From Verrucomicrobiota bacterium (lineage in GTDB: Bacteria > Verrucomicrobiota > Verrucomicrobiia > Chthoniobacterales > UBA6821), in the NCBI GenBank assembly GCA_021413925.1, contig JAIOPL010000001.1, positions 114,016 to 178,015 on the forward strand: a DNA stretch of 64,000 nucleotides, in the 5' to 3' direction. Positions within the stretch are counted from its first letter, which is position 1. Each line of letters begins with the position of its first letter. The position numbers and the translations under genes were made by a program. Positions 20,099 to 27,873 of the stretch are shown here, piece after piece. The notes beneath the pieces are model-generated. The model did not search any database. It saw only the letters and a program-made list of their open reading frames with translations, and was not told the origin of the DNA.

Positions 20099-20169
20099 TC
20101 CCGCAGAGGCGCAGAGACGCAGAGAGGATTAATCAGCCGTAAGGGCTGCGAAGTAACGGCCGGGCTAGC
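20099..20169 (+). repeat. dispersed repeats R1 (copy 2) and R2 (minus)
   Basis: TCCCGCAGAGGCGCAGAGAC starts an R1 copy at 20099-20127. It is followed at 20134-20169 by a reverse-oriented R2 motif (GCTGCGAAGTAACGGCCGGG). R1 and R2 are also adjacent near 24003-24060. Confidence 0.65.
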
Positions 20170-20231
20170 AAATGAATGAGACTGGAGAGGTGTCGTGCCG
20201 ACGATGAAAGAACCTAACACGCTCTAAGGGA

Positions 20232-20639
20232 TTACTTTCCCAAAAAACGGTCTGCAAAACTTCTGGGAGTGAGCACCTCAATCCCTCGGTATCCCGTGGT
20301 CTTGAGTAATGCCTTGTCGCCACTGCAAATCAGCTTTGCTTTGGATGCGATCGCACAGGCTAGGAACTTGTCGTCATCTGGGTCGGTGCAGACCGCTTCA
20401 ATAAGTGGCTTTGCCGCCACCATGGTTGCCTCGATGGCAAGTAGTTCCAGAAAGGGAGCCACCTCCACACCCGGGAACTTATTCTCCATCTCCTCTCCCA
20501 CGCGGCGATACTCCTCAAGGATTTCAGGAGAAACAATCAGGTTGACCTTCCCGTCTCGCCAGGCTGTCAGGATGTCGTAGGGAACTCCGGAGAAGAAGAT
20601 CCCGGAAACCAGCACATTCGTATCTAGAATAACCTTCAC
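20232..20639 (-). CDS. PIN-domain toxin-like RNase
   Basis: The 135-residue PIN-family protein has the acidic pocket residues of this nuclease fold: LDTNVLVSG (Asp6), the EILEEY helix, and CTDPDDDKFLACA around residues 84-96, ending with the SGDKALL strand. It resembles the TIGR00305 group of putative toxin components. Its start overlaps the stop of the upstream AbrB-like gene by four bases, as in VapBC-type modules. Ribonuclease activity and neutralisation by the partner are family inferences. It lies in a repeat-rich, remnant-rich region consistent with mobility. Confidence 0.85.
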   Translation of the reverse strand: MKVILDTNVLVSGIFFSGVPYDILTAWRDGKVNLIVSPEILEEYRRVGEEMENKFPGVEVAPFLELLAIEATMVAAKPLIEAVCTDPDDDKFLACAIASKAKLICSGDKALLKTTGYRGIEVLTPRSFADRFLGK

Positions 20640-20899
20640 AACCCCTTACGAACAGTCGTGACAGCTTTGGAAATATCCAATGGTTTGATCCCCGCAGCCT
20701 TGGCCTGCTTGCGGGCCTTTTGGATCAACCCGTCAAAATCCTTCATGGACGGAGCGGCAAGGGTCTTGAAGATGATAGCGTCGCCTTCCCCGATTACCAC
20801 GAACTGAGATCCCACGGAGAGATGGAGCCTGTCCCTGATTTCTTCTGGAATGACAACTTGTCCCTTGGAGGACATTCGGGTGGTGGCGAGTAGGCTCAT
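20636..20899 (-). CDS. AbrB/MazE/SpoVT-family antitoxin
   Basis: This 87-residue protein has the swapped-hairpin AbrB DNA-binding domain at its N-terminus: RMSSKGQVVIPEEIRDRL, GSQFVVIGEGDAIIFK. The C-terminal half (KDFDGLIQKARKQAKAAG) is a charged helix suited to binding the toxin. It would neutralise the PIN-domain protein encoded immediately downstream with a four-base overlap and repress the shared promoter. A later start at the ATG of MSSKGQ is possible. Confidence 0.85.
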   Translation of the reverse strand: MSLLATTRMSSKGQVVIPEEIRDRLHLSVGSQFVVIGEGDAIIFKTLAAPSMKDFDGLIQKARKQAKAAGIKPLDISKAVTTVRKGL

Positions 20900-20919
20900 T
20901 GCGTTATTCTTACTGGTAA

Positions 20920-21298
20920 GATTGCACTGCCGAATGCGGAGGGCAACAGATTTTTCCCATCCAATCCCCAGAAGTTTACGCTGCGACCGAGGCTATCGAG
21001 CCTGTAGCTACACGATGCCACAGACGAAGAGGGAGCCGTCAGCCGGCTGGCCCTGTCATAACTTGCGGTGGTGGTGATTCCATTTCCAGGGTTCGGCCTA
21101 CGCGCTTCCCATTCCCATCATACCTGAAGGTTGCCATGCTGGTTCCATCCAAAGGCGTAAATACGCGGGACAAACCTATTTTCATTGTTTTGAGGAATAT
21201 GCAAGCTGACCCCCAGTTTCCTTGGAAATCCTTCCCGTTCAGTGTCACAAGACATTTTGCTTCGGCATGGAATGCAGCCGCCAAGAAAATCGTATTAG
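20920..21298 (-). pseudogene. remnants of a PIN-domain gene and YD/RHS-like sequence
   Basis: No intact gene is visible in the 393 bases between the antitoxin and the NagD-like gene. On the minus strand, a piece reading IFLAAAFHAEAKCLVTLNGKDF resembles the last third of a PIN domain. About 80 bases further on, ATFRYDGNGKRVGRT looks like a YD/RHS repeat, and in another frame SYRLDSLGRSV looks like a second one. The pieces are in different frames and interrupted by stops, so I read them as decayed fragments. The similarity is short and the call is tentative. Confidence 0.35.
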
Positions 21299-22194
21299 CG
21301 AGTCATCGCCGGTCGCTGACGGCGTGGGAGAGGAGACTCCGAATGATGCTTGGCGCCGTGAGTTTTCTTCAAGTTGATGCTTCTCAGGGTGGGACTTAAA
21401 AGGCGATCCGTACGACCATTCCCCCTGATTTCCTCCAGCAACTCGTCGACGCCGGACATGACGCAGGTCGGCTGGTACACATAATCGCCAATGTCTTCGA
21501 TCCCGGTTGATCCGGTGAGAACCAGACAGGCTTGGATGCCAATCTCGATCGCGCCGCGGATGTCGGTCTCCATCGTGTCCCCCACCATCATCACCTCGTG
21601 GGTCTGACGGTGCAGAAGCCTGCGGGCACGGAAGAACATGTAGGGATTCGGCTTCCCCAGGTAGTAGGCCCTGCGTCCCGTGCTCGCCTCAAGATAAGCT
21701 GCCAGAGCGCCAGCTCCGGGACGGGTGACATCGCTTTTCACGGGGCACCAGTAGTCCGGATTCGTCGCGATGAGACGGGCTCCCTTTTCGATGAACTCGT
21801 GCGCCTTGACAATCTTCTCGGTCGTCGGCGTCCCCTCCCCAACAATCACATAGCTCGGCGCCAACGAATCGTTCGGAATTCGTGCTTCCTGCAGGGCTGC
21901 ATTCAACCCGGCCTCCCCAAGGACAAACGCCGTGCATTTTGGATGCATCTCGGCAAGAAAATCGGCGGTATTCATTGCGGAGGTGTAGAAGTGTCTGGCG
22001 ATTAACCCTCCAATACCGAGTCGCTCCAGCTTCACCACCAGATCGTCCGGAGTCGGAACCGAATTGTTCGTCAGAAACAGGAAGGGGGTTCCCGACTTGA
22101 GCAAGTGAGCAATGAGTTCTCCCGCGCCGGGAAGCAGATGGTTCTCCCGGTAAATCACCCCATCCATATCCAGCAGATAGCCTCGTTGATTCAT
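21295..22194 (-). CDS. NagD-like HAD-IIA phosphatase
   Basis: This 299-residue protein is a HAD hydrolase with a type IIA cap. Motif I is LLDMDGVIYRE (Asp9 nucleophile and Asp11), motif II is FLTNNS, motif III is YLGKPNPYMF, and motif IV is MMVGDTMETDIRGA. The family dephosphorylates nucleotides or sugar phosphates; the substrate is unknown here. The C-terminal 30 residues (SINLKKTHGAKHHSESPLP and beyond) are basic, unlike the family and close to remnant DNA, so the original end may have been altered. Confidence 0.9.
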   Translation of the reverse strand: MNQRGYLLDMDGVIYRENHLLPGAGELIAHLLKSGTPFLFLTNNSVPTPDDLVVKLERLGIGGLIARHFYTSAMNTADFLAEMHPKCTAFVLGEAGLNAALQEARIPNDSLAPSYVIVGEGTPTTEKIVKAHEFIEKGARLIATNPDYWCPVKSDVTRPGAGALAAYLEASTGRRAYYLGKPNPYMFFRARRLLHRQTHEVMMVGDTMETDIRGAIEIGIQACLVLTGSTGIEDIGDYVYQPTCVMSGVDELLEEIRGNGRTDRLLSPTLRSINLKKTHGAKHHSESPLPRRQRPAMTR

Positions 22195-22283
22195 GTCTGT
22201 ACCGTCCTGGGGAGGGGTTCAGTGTTTCCAATTAACCAGCACTTCCCGTGCCAAGCGGGAGAAATCACCGATCTCTCCCCACC

Positions 22284-22364
22284 GCGATGATCGCCGCCGC
22301 CATGAGCCTCAGCTCCGTCTCCGTGATCGCGAATTCACTGCGGCTACGAAGAATCAGAATCTAA
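22284..22364 (+). pseudogene. truncated 3' fragment of a copper P-type ATPase gene
   Basis: In frame, this segment reads [19 protein letters not shown] then RLRRIRI and a stop. That is the last-helix region of a P1B ATPase and is nearly the same as the C-terminus of the intact copA at 17930-20086, though the final seven residues differ. No upstream ATPase sequence precedes it. It is either a relic of a second ATPase gene or the distal copy of a duplication or integration event. Confidence 0.7.
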
Positions 22365-22390
22365 TATATCAGGAGATCGCGCGGAGCCTC

Positions 22391-22699
22391 TTACAAAGAA
22401 CGAAGTAGGGTGTAGGAGAAAATCCCCGTCGCATGCCCATCCGCCCAACTCAGCTTGAGCCCATAGCCTCCGACAAACTCATATCCCTTCAACTCAAAGC
22501 TCCCCGGTTTGTAATTCCTCGAGGGAGCATCACCGCGGCCCATCACATCGGGTTCACCACAGCAGACAGCGCAGGGGCAGGCCCGGCGAAGCATCTCCAG
22601 AGCGAGGAACTGCTCCAAACCATCAGACCATGAGAGGGCGAGTTCGTTGCCAAACGGCGCGACAGCAGTGAGTGATAGAGGATTCAAGGGTTCCGTCAT
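22391..22699 (-). CDS. DUF971 domain protein
   Basis: The 102-residue protein is a stand-alone DUF971 (gamma-butyrobetaine hydroxylase N-terminal-like) domain: LALSWSDGLEQFLALEMLRRACPCA, then CAVC, and GYGLKLSWADGHATGIFSYTLLRSL at the end. Related proteins are often near iron-sulfur cluster or Mrp-type genes, but the function is not known. The ATG at 22699 is preceded in frame by a GTG at 22702. It lies just downstream of structured repeat R3 copy B. Confidence 0.82.
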   Translation of the reverse strand: MTEPLNPLSLTAVAPFGNELALSWSDGLEQFLALEMLRRACPCAVCCGEPDVMGRGDAPSRNYKPGSFELKGYEFVGGYGLKLSWADGHATGIFSYTLLRSL

Positions 22700-22710
22700 C
22701 ACTGCATTCT

Positions 22711-22818
22711 TAACAGACTAACGGATTTGACGCCACTTCCCTCCCGGGAAGCCGTGGCGCGCTGCGGGCTACGACTATGTCGTAGTCTACCGCACTCCTC
22801 CCCAGGAGCTTGGTTCAG
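22711..22818 (-). repeat. structured dispersed repeat R3, copy B
   Basis: This is the inverted copy of 17391-17503, with about six differences in 90 bases. The hairpin core is CTACGAC-ATA-GTCGTAG. Its distal end also retains TTAGTCTGTTA, which is part of the direct repeat beside copy A, so the mobile unit is about 105 bases. Confidence 0.75.
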
Positions 22819-22824
22819 TCATCT

Positions 22825-22857
22825 TCTCTGCGATCTCTGCGTCTCCGCGCGAGAATT
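22825..22857 (-). repeat. dispersed repeat R1, copy 3
   Basis: CTCTGCGATCTCTGCGTCTC, in inverse orientation, abuts the argF stop codon and lies directly beside R3 copy B. Confidence 0.6.
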
Positions 22858-22861
22858 TCTT

Positions 22862-23776
22862 CTACGACTTCAGGAGGGTCATCACGGCCTTCTGAGCGTG
22901 GAGACGATTCTCGGCCTGCTGGAAGATGGCATCGGCGTGGCGCTCGAAGACCTCTGCGGTGATCTCCTTGCCTCGGTAGGCCGGCAGGCAGTGGAGGACA
23001 TGAGCACCGGGTGCCGCCGCGGCCACAATACTGTCATTGATCTGGTAGGGGCCGAACTGGGCGGCACGATGCTCGGACTCCTCTTCCTTGCCCATGCTGA
23101 CCCAGACATCGGTGTAGAGGATGTCGGCTCCGCTAGCGGCTTCCTCGGGATTCTCGGTGATCGAGATCAAGCCCCCAGCCGCTTGGGCCCTGGCGATAAG
23201 CTCGGCAGGGGGGCAATAGAGCTCGGGGCAGGCGAGGCGCAGCTCGAAACCGAGCCGTGCCGCGGCCCAGATCCAGGAGCGGCCCATATTGCAATCGGCA
23301 TCACCGATGAAGGCAATCTTCAGTCCGTCGAGTGTTCCCCGGAGTTCCCTGATCGTCTGGAGGTCAGCCAGGATCTGGCAGGGATGCTCCTCGTCTGTGA
23401 GGGCATTGATGGTCGGGATGCCGGAGAGCGCGGCGAAGGTCTCGATGTCGGACTGCTTAAAGGTGCGGATCACCGCTCCATGGATCATGCGCCCGAGCAC
23501 GCGAGCCGTATCCTCGATCGGCTCACCCCGTCCGAGCTGGATTTCGCTCGAGGAGAGGAAGAGGGCATCACCTCCTAGCTCCCGGATGCCGACTTCGAAG
23601 CTGACCCGTGTCCGGGTCGATGACTTGGAGAAGAGGAGCCCCCAGCACTCTCCGGCCAATGGTTGATGAAGCTTATGGGTGGAGTTGCCCCGTGTGGACT
23701 TGAGCTTGGCGGCGAGATCGAGGATTTCCAGGATCTCGGGTGCGGTCAGCGACTCAATGGAGAGAAGATGCTTCAT
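22862..23776 (-). CDS. argF: ornithine carbamoyltransferase
   Basis: ArgF makes citrulline from ornithine and carbamoyl phosphate in arginine synthesis. The 304-residue protein has the carbamoyl phosphate loop SKSSTRTRVSFE (about residues 50-61), HPCQILADLQT, the DxxxSMG-type segment DVWVSMGKEEE, and the catalytic HCLPAYRGKEI near the C-terminus, which distinguish it from aspartate carbamoyltransferase. The length is normal. No other arginine genes are adjacent, and the gene is framed on both sides by R1 repeats. Confidence 0.95.
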   Translation of the reverse strand: MKHLLSIESLTAPEILEILDLAAKLKSTRGNSTHKLHQPLAGECWGLLFSKSSTRTRVSFEVGIRELGGDALFLSSSEIQLGRGEPIEDTARVLGRMIHGAVIRTFKQSDIETFAALSGIPTINALTDEEHPCQILADLQTIRELRGTLDGLKIAFIGDADCNMGRSWIWAAARLGFELRLACPELYCPPAELIARAQAAGGLISITENPEEAASGADILYTDVWVSMGKEEESEHRAAQFGPYQINDSIVAAAAPGAHVLHCLPAYRGKEITAEVFERHADAIFQQAENRLHAQKAVMTLLKS

Positions 23777-23873
23777 GAAAGGGATGAGGAAAAAGGTAAA
23801 TGAGGGAGTTGTGATCTATGGATGAAGTCAGCGGGAATGCCAAGAGTGATGAGAAGATTGGTCAATGAAGAGT

Positions 23874-24060
23874 TTCCCGCAGAGCAGAGACGCGGAGTTT
23901 TTTTGAATTGAAATGCCAGATTTTGCGGAAGCACCCAGATACAACTCATGGAATTGATGTTCGTTATGCGTATCAACACACCCTCTTCCAGCGATGTATT
24001 TTATCTCTGCGTCTCTGCGATTGCTTGCCCGGCCGTTGCTTTGCAGCCGTTACGGCTGCG
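23874..24060. repeat. inverted pair of R1 repeats with an R2 motif
   Basis: The roughly 300-base gap between argF and lnt holds no gene. An R1 copy at 23874-23900 faces an inverted R1 copy at 24003-24020 across about 100 AT-richer bases. An R2 motif follows at 24021-24060, including the perfect hairpin GCAGCC-GTTAC-GGCTGC. The arrangement resembles a miniature element with terminal inverted repeats and recurs at 35532-35745. Confidence 0.6.
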
Positions 24061-24076
24061 CGAGATCATTTCGGGA

Positions 24077-25762
24077 TCACACCCCTTTTTGAGACCGTCG
24101 CCGTGACGTCAGAAAAGCCGCCAGTGAAGCCGCGATCGCGAGGCCGAGGCTGACATGGGCGAAGAGATCGCCATGAAGCGTGTAGAAGGTCTGTTCGGGA
24201 TGGAGGGGAACTTGCACCTCGGCCTGCAGGATCCCCTCGATAAAGGTGTTCCCGCCGGGACCCGCGAGCATCTCCCGAATCCTGCCGCAACGGTCGATCA
24301 CACAGCTGATCCCCGTATCGGCCACGCGTACCATGGGCAGTCCTGTCTCCACGGTACGAAGCTGGGCATTGGCGAGGTGCTGTCGGGTCGCCACGGAGTG
24401 CTCGAACCATCCGTCGTTGGTCAGGGTCATCAGGAGCTGCGCTCCAAGCTTCGCAGAACGGCGCGTCAGATCTCCCAGCGTATCCTCGAAGCAAACAAGC
24501 GGCCCGAGCTTGATCGGCTTCACCGAGAGCTCCAGCAGGGCCGGACCCTTGCCGGGATCAAAGTCGTAGGGGACCTTGTTCCCCACGATCCAGCTGAAGA
24601 GAGGAAAGCTGTGACGGAAGGGGACATATTCGCCGAAGGGAACGAGGTGGACCTTGTTGTAGATCTGCGCCGATTCGGCGTGCTTGGTCAGCAGGATGGC
24701 GGAGTTGTGATCTCCCCGCGGCTCCTGCTCGTAGTGAACGCTGCCTATCAGGAAGTCGGCCTGCGTGCCGGAGGCCAGGTCCTTCACCTGGTTGTAGATG
24801 ATCTCGTCCAGCAGGAGCGGGCGCGGCGTGGCCGCCTCGGGCCAGACCACCAGATCGGGATCCCCGGCAAGGGCCTTCCGACTCCCGCTCAGATAGCCTT
24901 CCATGATCCGTCCCTCACACTTCACATTCCAGTAGTCGCAGACCGGCACATTTCCCTGAATGCCCGAGATCTTCAGTAAGGTGCTTGCAGGCGGTTGGAT
25001 GCTGATCTTCTTAACCCCGTAGCCGAAGAGCAGTACCACGAGGAAGATAGCGGCAAAGAAATCGACATGCGGCCGTGGTCTGCCGGAGCGGATCTCCCGG
25101 CGCAGGCGCTCGAGGGTGATGGCGGCGATGGCCGAGCCCAGCACGCAGAGGAAGGTCAGCCCTGCTGTCCCGGTGATGCCGGCGATCTGGATCAGCGGAA
25201 TGCAGTTGCGCAGGGCAACACCGAGTTGATTCCAACCAAAGCCGGTGAAGAGTGTACCCCGGAGCCACTCGACGGCCACCCAGCCGGCGGCAGCGAGCAG
25301 TGCAACGATGATATTCCGCACGTTGCCAAGCCAGGCCTTGGAGAGATCTCCGTTTTTTTCATTCTCTCCACCCTTCCCTCCTTCCCCCCCATTACCGATG
25401 GGACGGAGGACGACACCGGCAAAGAGTCCCCAGAGGCCATGGTAAAGTCCGACCACTAGTGAGAGCAGGATCCAGCCGAGACCGGTGACTGTCGTGATCC
25501 AGAAGAGGGAGATCAGGAAGGAGACGGTTCCGCAAAGCCAGCCGAGCAGGAAGGCTTGGCGAGCCCACAGCTTGGACGAGGCAGGCCGGGGAGAAATCCA
25601 GAGCGCCCAGCAGAGAGGCGCAAGCGCGACCCAGGGAAGCCAGCTGAGGCCGCTACATTCAAAGGGAGGAAAACACCCGCCGACCATGAGTCCGGAGAGC
25701 AGGGCTAGTCCCCAGGGAAGCCAAGTCAACTGGGCCCGTTGAGGCTGAATTTCCCCAGTCAT
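24077..25762 (-). CDS. lnt: apolipoprotein N-acyltransferase
   Basis: Lnt adds the third acyl chain to lipoproteins in the inner membrane. The 561-residue protein has six or more N-terminal membrane spans (about residues 10-240), then a nitrilase-like periplasmic domain. Visible motifs are VVWPEAATP (catalytic Glu region), the lysine segment YNKVHLVPFGEYVPF, and LVCFEDTLGDL (catalytic Cys). A final hydrophobic helix (HVSLGLAIAASLAAFL) closes the protein. Its ATG overlaps the upstream stop by four bases, forming a three-gene operon. Confidence 0.93.
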   Translation of the reverse strand: MTGEIQPQRAQLTWLPWGLALLSGLMVGGCFPPFECSGLSWLPWVALAPLCWALWISPRPASSKLWARQAFLLGWLCGTVSFLISLFWITTVTGLGWILLSLVVGLYHGLWGLFAGVVLRPIGNGGEGGKGGENEKNGDLSKAWLGNVRNIIVALLAAAGWVAVEWLRGTLFTGFGWNQLGVALRNCIPLIQIAGITGTAGLTFLCVLGSAIAAITLERLRREIRSGRPRPHVDFFAAIFLVVLLFGYGVKKISIQPPASTLLKISGIQGNVPVCDYWNVKCEGRIMEGYLSGSRKALAGDPDLVVWPEAATPRPLLLDEIIYNQVKDLASGTQADFLIGSVHYEQEPRGDHNSAILLTKHAESAQIYNKVHLVPFGEYVPFRHSFPLFSWIVGNKVPYDFDPGKGPALLELSVKPIKLGPLVCFEDTLGDLTRRSAKLGAQLLMTLTNDGWFEHSVATRQHLANAQLRTVETGLPMVRVADTGISCVIDRCGRIREMLAGPGGNTFIEGILQAEVQVPLHPEQTFYTLHGDLFAHVSLGLAIAASLAAFLTSRRRSQKGV

Positions 25763-26295
25763 TTCGCTCCGGAAGGTTCTACATTATCAGAGGGGATCGT
25801 GTCAGAGGGGATCGTGGTGTCGATGGTGACACCGCAGGGCGCGCCGACAGGCAGAAAGTGACGAGTCTTTCCTCCATGAATAACCCCGGCGGCATCTCCT
25901 GCGTTACCTGCATCTTCCGCATCTTCTAGCAGACGGACAATCACCGTCGCATTCTTTGCTCCGGATGACGGCGACGAGACGGAGACCACCTCCCCCTTGA
26001 GGGCATGTAGATTGCTCTGATCTCTCTGCTCATCCCCAGTACTCTCCATAGTCACAAGGGCATGGTGACCAGGAACAATCCTGGAGGCATCAGCGAGAGG
26101 CATCACCACCGAGATCCTGCTCTCCGGCCATTGATTCTCGAGGACAATACCTCGCGCGCTGGAGAAGACATGCTGCTTGTAATTATGCGCCGTCAGCCAG
26201 GTGCCGGTGACGCAGAGCAGGAGTAGGCCTGTCACGAGAATCCATCCGGATGCGAGACCCGAGGACTTGGCCGGTCGCATTTCCTTTTTCATCAC
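25759..26295 (-). CDS. membrane-anchored protein with HlyD-like beta-barrel segment, unknown function
   Basis: This 178-residue protein has one N-terminal membrane anchor (about residues 14-36) and a periplasmic region resembling the beta-barrel part of membrane fusion proteins: PLADASRIVPGHHALV, LKGEVVSVSSP, VIVRLLEDAE and LPVGAPCGVTIDTTIPS. There is no coiled coil or lipoyl part, so it is not a complete adaptor. The end carries a duplicated TIPSD motif from a short tandem DNA repeat. It is the middle gene of an operon with four-base overlaps on both sides. Confidence 0.6.
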   Translation of the reverse strand: MMKKEMRPAKSSGLASGWILVTGLLLLCVTGTWLTAHNYKQHVFSSARGIVLENQWPESRISVVMPLADASRIVPGHHALVTMESTGDEQRDQSNLHALKGEVVSVSSPSSGAKNATVIVRLLEDAEDAGNAGDAAGVIHGGKTRHFLPVGAPCGVTIDTTIPSDTIPSDNVEPSGAK

Positions 26296-26885
26296 TGGAC
26301 CGGAGCGGATGCTCCGCTGAGATCGGATGCTTTCGGAGGCAGCATGATATTGGCGGGGGCGAAGGGTTGTTTCTTCTTTTTCTGGTTCTTGCTGTTCTCC
26401 TGACCCATGAGAGGGAATGCATTCACCAGACGTGCTTCCTCGGCCATGGTCATGCCCGAGGGGATCACGAAGATGCCATCGCGGACTGCTTTGTCCACGA
26501 TCAGATCGGTGACCTGGCGGCCATTTATCATGACCGCAAGGATATTGCTGCGCCCCATCCTCTCGATGGAATACTCGGTGAGCAGGTTCGCACCGTGACC
26601 ATCCAGACGCAGATAGGCACCCCCGGTGTTATCGGGAGCCTTGAACGGGTAGACCGACTTAATGTCGTGCTCGCTAAGAAGAGGCATGATCGAGAGTGTT
26701 GTCTTCCTGTGATCGACTACTAACTCTACCGGAACCGAGAATTTCTCCCCATCCTCGGGACTAGCCTCGCCGTGAATCCGGATTGTGAAAACATCCTTCT
26801 TCTTGTCTGATGCGCCCGCGCGGAGCTGTATCCCCGTGGCCAGTAGCAGGCAGGTGACTCCGAGCAGCAGAGGGATGCGTTTCAT
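26292..26885 (-). CDS. exported protein with SecD P1-head-like domain
   Basis: The 197-residue protein has a signal peptide (MKRIPLLLGVTCLLLATGI, cleavage near residue 24). Its middle (LRLDGHGANLLTEYSIERMG, then NILAVMINGRQVTDLIV and FVIPSGMTMAEEARLV) resembles the head of the P1 domain of SecD: extended strands, an LT-N-GR-like turn, an xAVxxDGxV-type strand and a G-x-F-xxxEA helix. The tail is Lys-rich. A free periplasmic version encoded first in an operon with lnt suggests a role in envelope protein handling; this is inference from fold resemblance. Confidence 0.6.
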   Translation of the reverse strand: MKRIPLLLGVTCLLLATGIQLRAGASDKKKDVFTIRIHGEASPEDGEKFSVPVELVVDHRKTTLSIMPLLSEHDIKSVYPFKAPDNTGGAYLRLDGHGANLLTEYSIERMGRSNILAVMINGRQVTDLIVDKAVRDGIFVIPSGMTMAEEARLVNAFPLMGQENSKNQKKKKQPFAPANIMLPPKASDLSGASAPVQ

Positions 26886-26953
26886 GAACTTGGATCCTAT
26901 GCCGCTGGGATAACATTTGCAACCGATGGCCCTGTCGGGTTACGCCTCATGGG

Positions 26954-27766
26954 ATGTCACCGAACGCCTTAGTCCGTTTTCTCGTTGCAAGTCTGATGCT
27001 GGGATTAGTCACCGCCCATGCCTACGCCCAGAGTGACGGCAACGACGCGGCCTTCCTGACCAATGCTCCCACTGACCCCAACTCCCTGATTCCCCCGCCT
27101 CTCCCAAAGACTGCTGATGCTCCTAGTGCGACCGAGGCTCCCAAAGACACTTTCAAGGGCACTTTCAAAACACCGAGCGACCAGACAGTCAGCAAGACCG
27201 AGATCAAGGATATGTCGCTGAAGGGGCCCGATGCCGATAGCCCCTTCTTCACGGAGCGCCAGGAGGCCAAGGCCGCCATGGCCGAGGCGGGACGCGAGGG
27301 ATTCGGCATGTATGTTCCGAAGCCGCCCCACCCTCCGATCCAGCAACAGATGAAAAAATTCTTCAATGGGATGTTCGGATCGGGCAAGGCCGGCAAACAC
27401 GAGGCCACCCCGATGATCCTGACCCTCTCTCCCTCTGATATCTCGCTCTCCCAGACCAGTGAACTGGATGTCACTCTGAAGCTCTCCAATGCCCAAAAGC
27501 AGGAGCTGGAAATCCTCTATCCCGATAACCAGCGCCTCGAGATCCTGACCAAGGACTCCTCGGGGAATATCGTCAACCGCTGGTCTCAAGACAGGGCTTT
27601 TGAGCACACCAAGGGGTTTGTCGCCGTGAATCCCCAGGAGTTCATTACCTACACGGAAAAGATCGCAACCACGGGGATGAAGGCGGGAGAGACCTACACA
27701 ATCGAGGTTTCCCTAGCCAATCAGCAGGGCTTTGTGGCCAGCACTAAGGTAACGCCGCAGCCGTAA
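26954..27766 (+). CDS. exported BsuPI-domain protein
   Basis: This 270-residue protein has a signal peptide (hydrophobic residues 7-24, ending AHAYA). A Pro/Thr/Lys-rich linker follows, then from about residue 165 a beta-sandwich resembling the intracellular proteinase inhibitor BsuPI domain: SELDVTLKLSNAQKQELE, LEILTKDSSGNIVNRWSQ, and the exposed AFEHTK and TYTEKIA strands. In Bacillus BsuPI inhibits an intracellular serine protease; here the protein is exported, so a periplasmic role (protease control or adhesion scaffold) is only a suggestion. It is divergent from the lnt operon. Confidence 0.7.
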   Translation: MSPNALVRFLVASLMLGLVTAHAYAQSDGNDAAFLTNAPTDPNSLIPPPLPKTADAPSATEAPKDTFKGTFKTPSDQTVSKTEIKDMSLKGPDADSPFFTERQEAKAAMAEAGREGFGMYVPKPPHPPIQQQMKKFFNGMFGSGKAGKHEATPMILTLSPSDISLSQTSELDVTLKLSNAQKQELEILYPDNQRLEILTKDSSGNIVNRWSQDRAFEHTKGFVAVNPQEFITYTEKIATTGMKAGETYTIEVSLANQQGFVASTKVTPQP

Positions 27767-27781
27767 AAACAGGGACTCGGT

Positions 27782-27873
27782 GGTGGGTAATGGGTGATAG
27801 GGAGGGAATATGGTTAATCGCCTCTCACCGATAGCCCATTCCCGATTACCGATCCCCCTATTCCCTATACCCC
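27782..27873. repeat. inverted-repeat element R7, copy 1
   Basis: A left arm (GGGTAATGGGTGATAGGGAG) and a right arm (ATAGCCCATTCCCGATTACC) are imperfect inverted repeats. A related pair lies at 50219-50316. The element fills the gap between two convergent genes, where it could also act as a bidirectional terminator-like structure. Confidence 0.5.

Noticed and set aside
23874..24060. CRISPR array
   Set aside because: R1 copies are few, in mixed orientation and irregularly spaced, with no regular spacers and no cas genes in the window.
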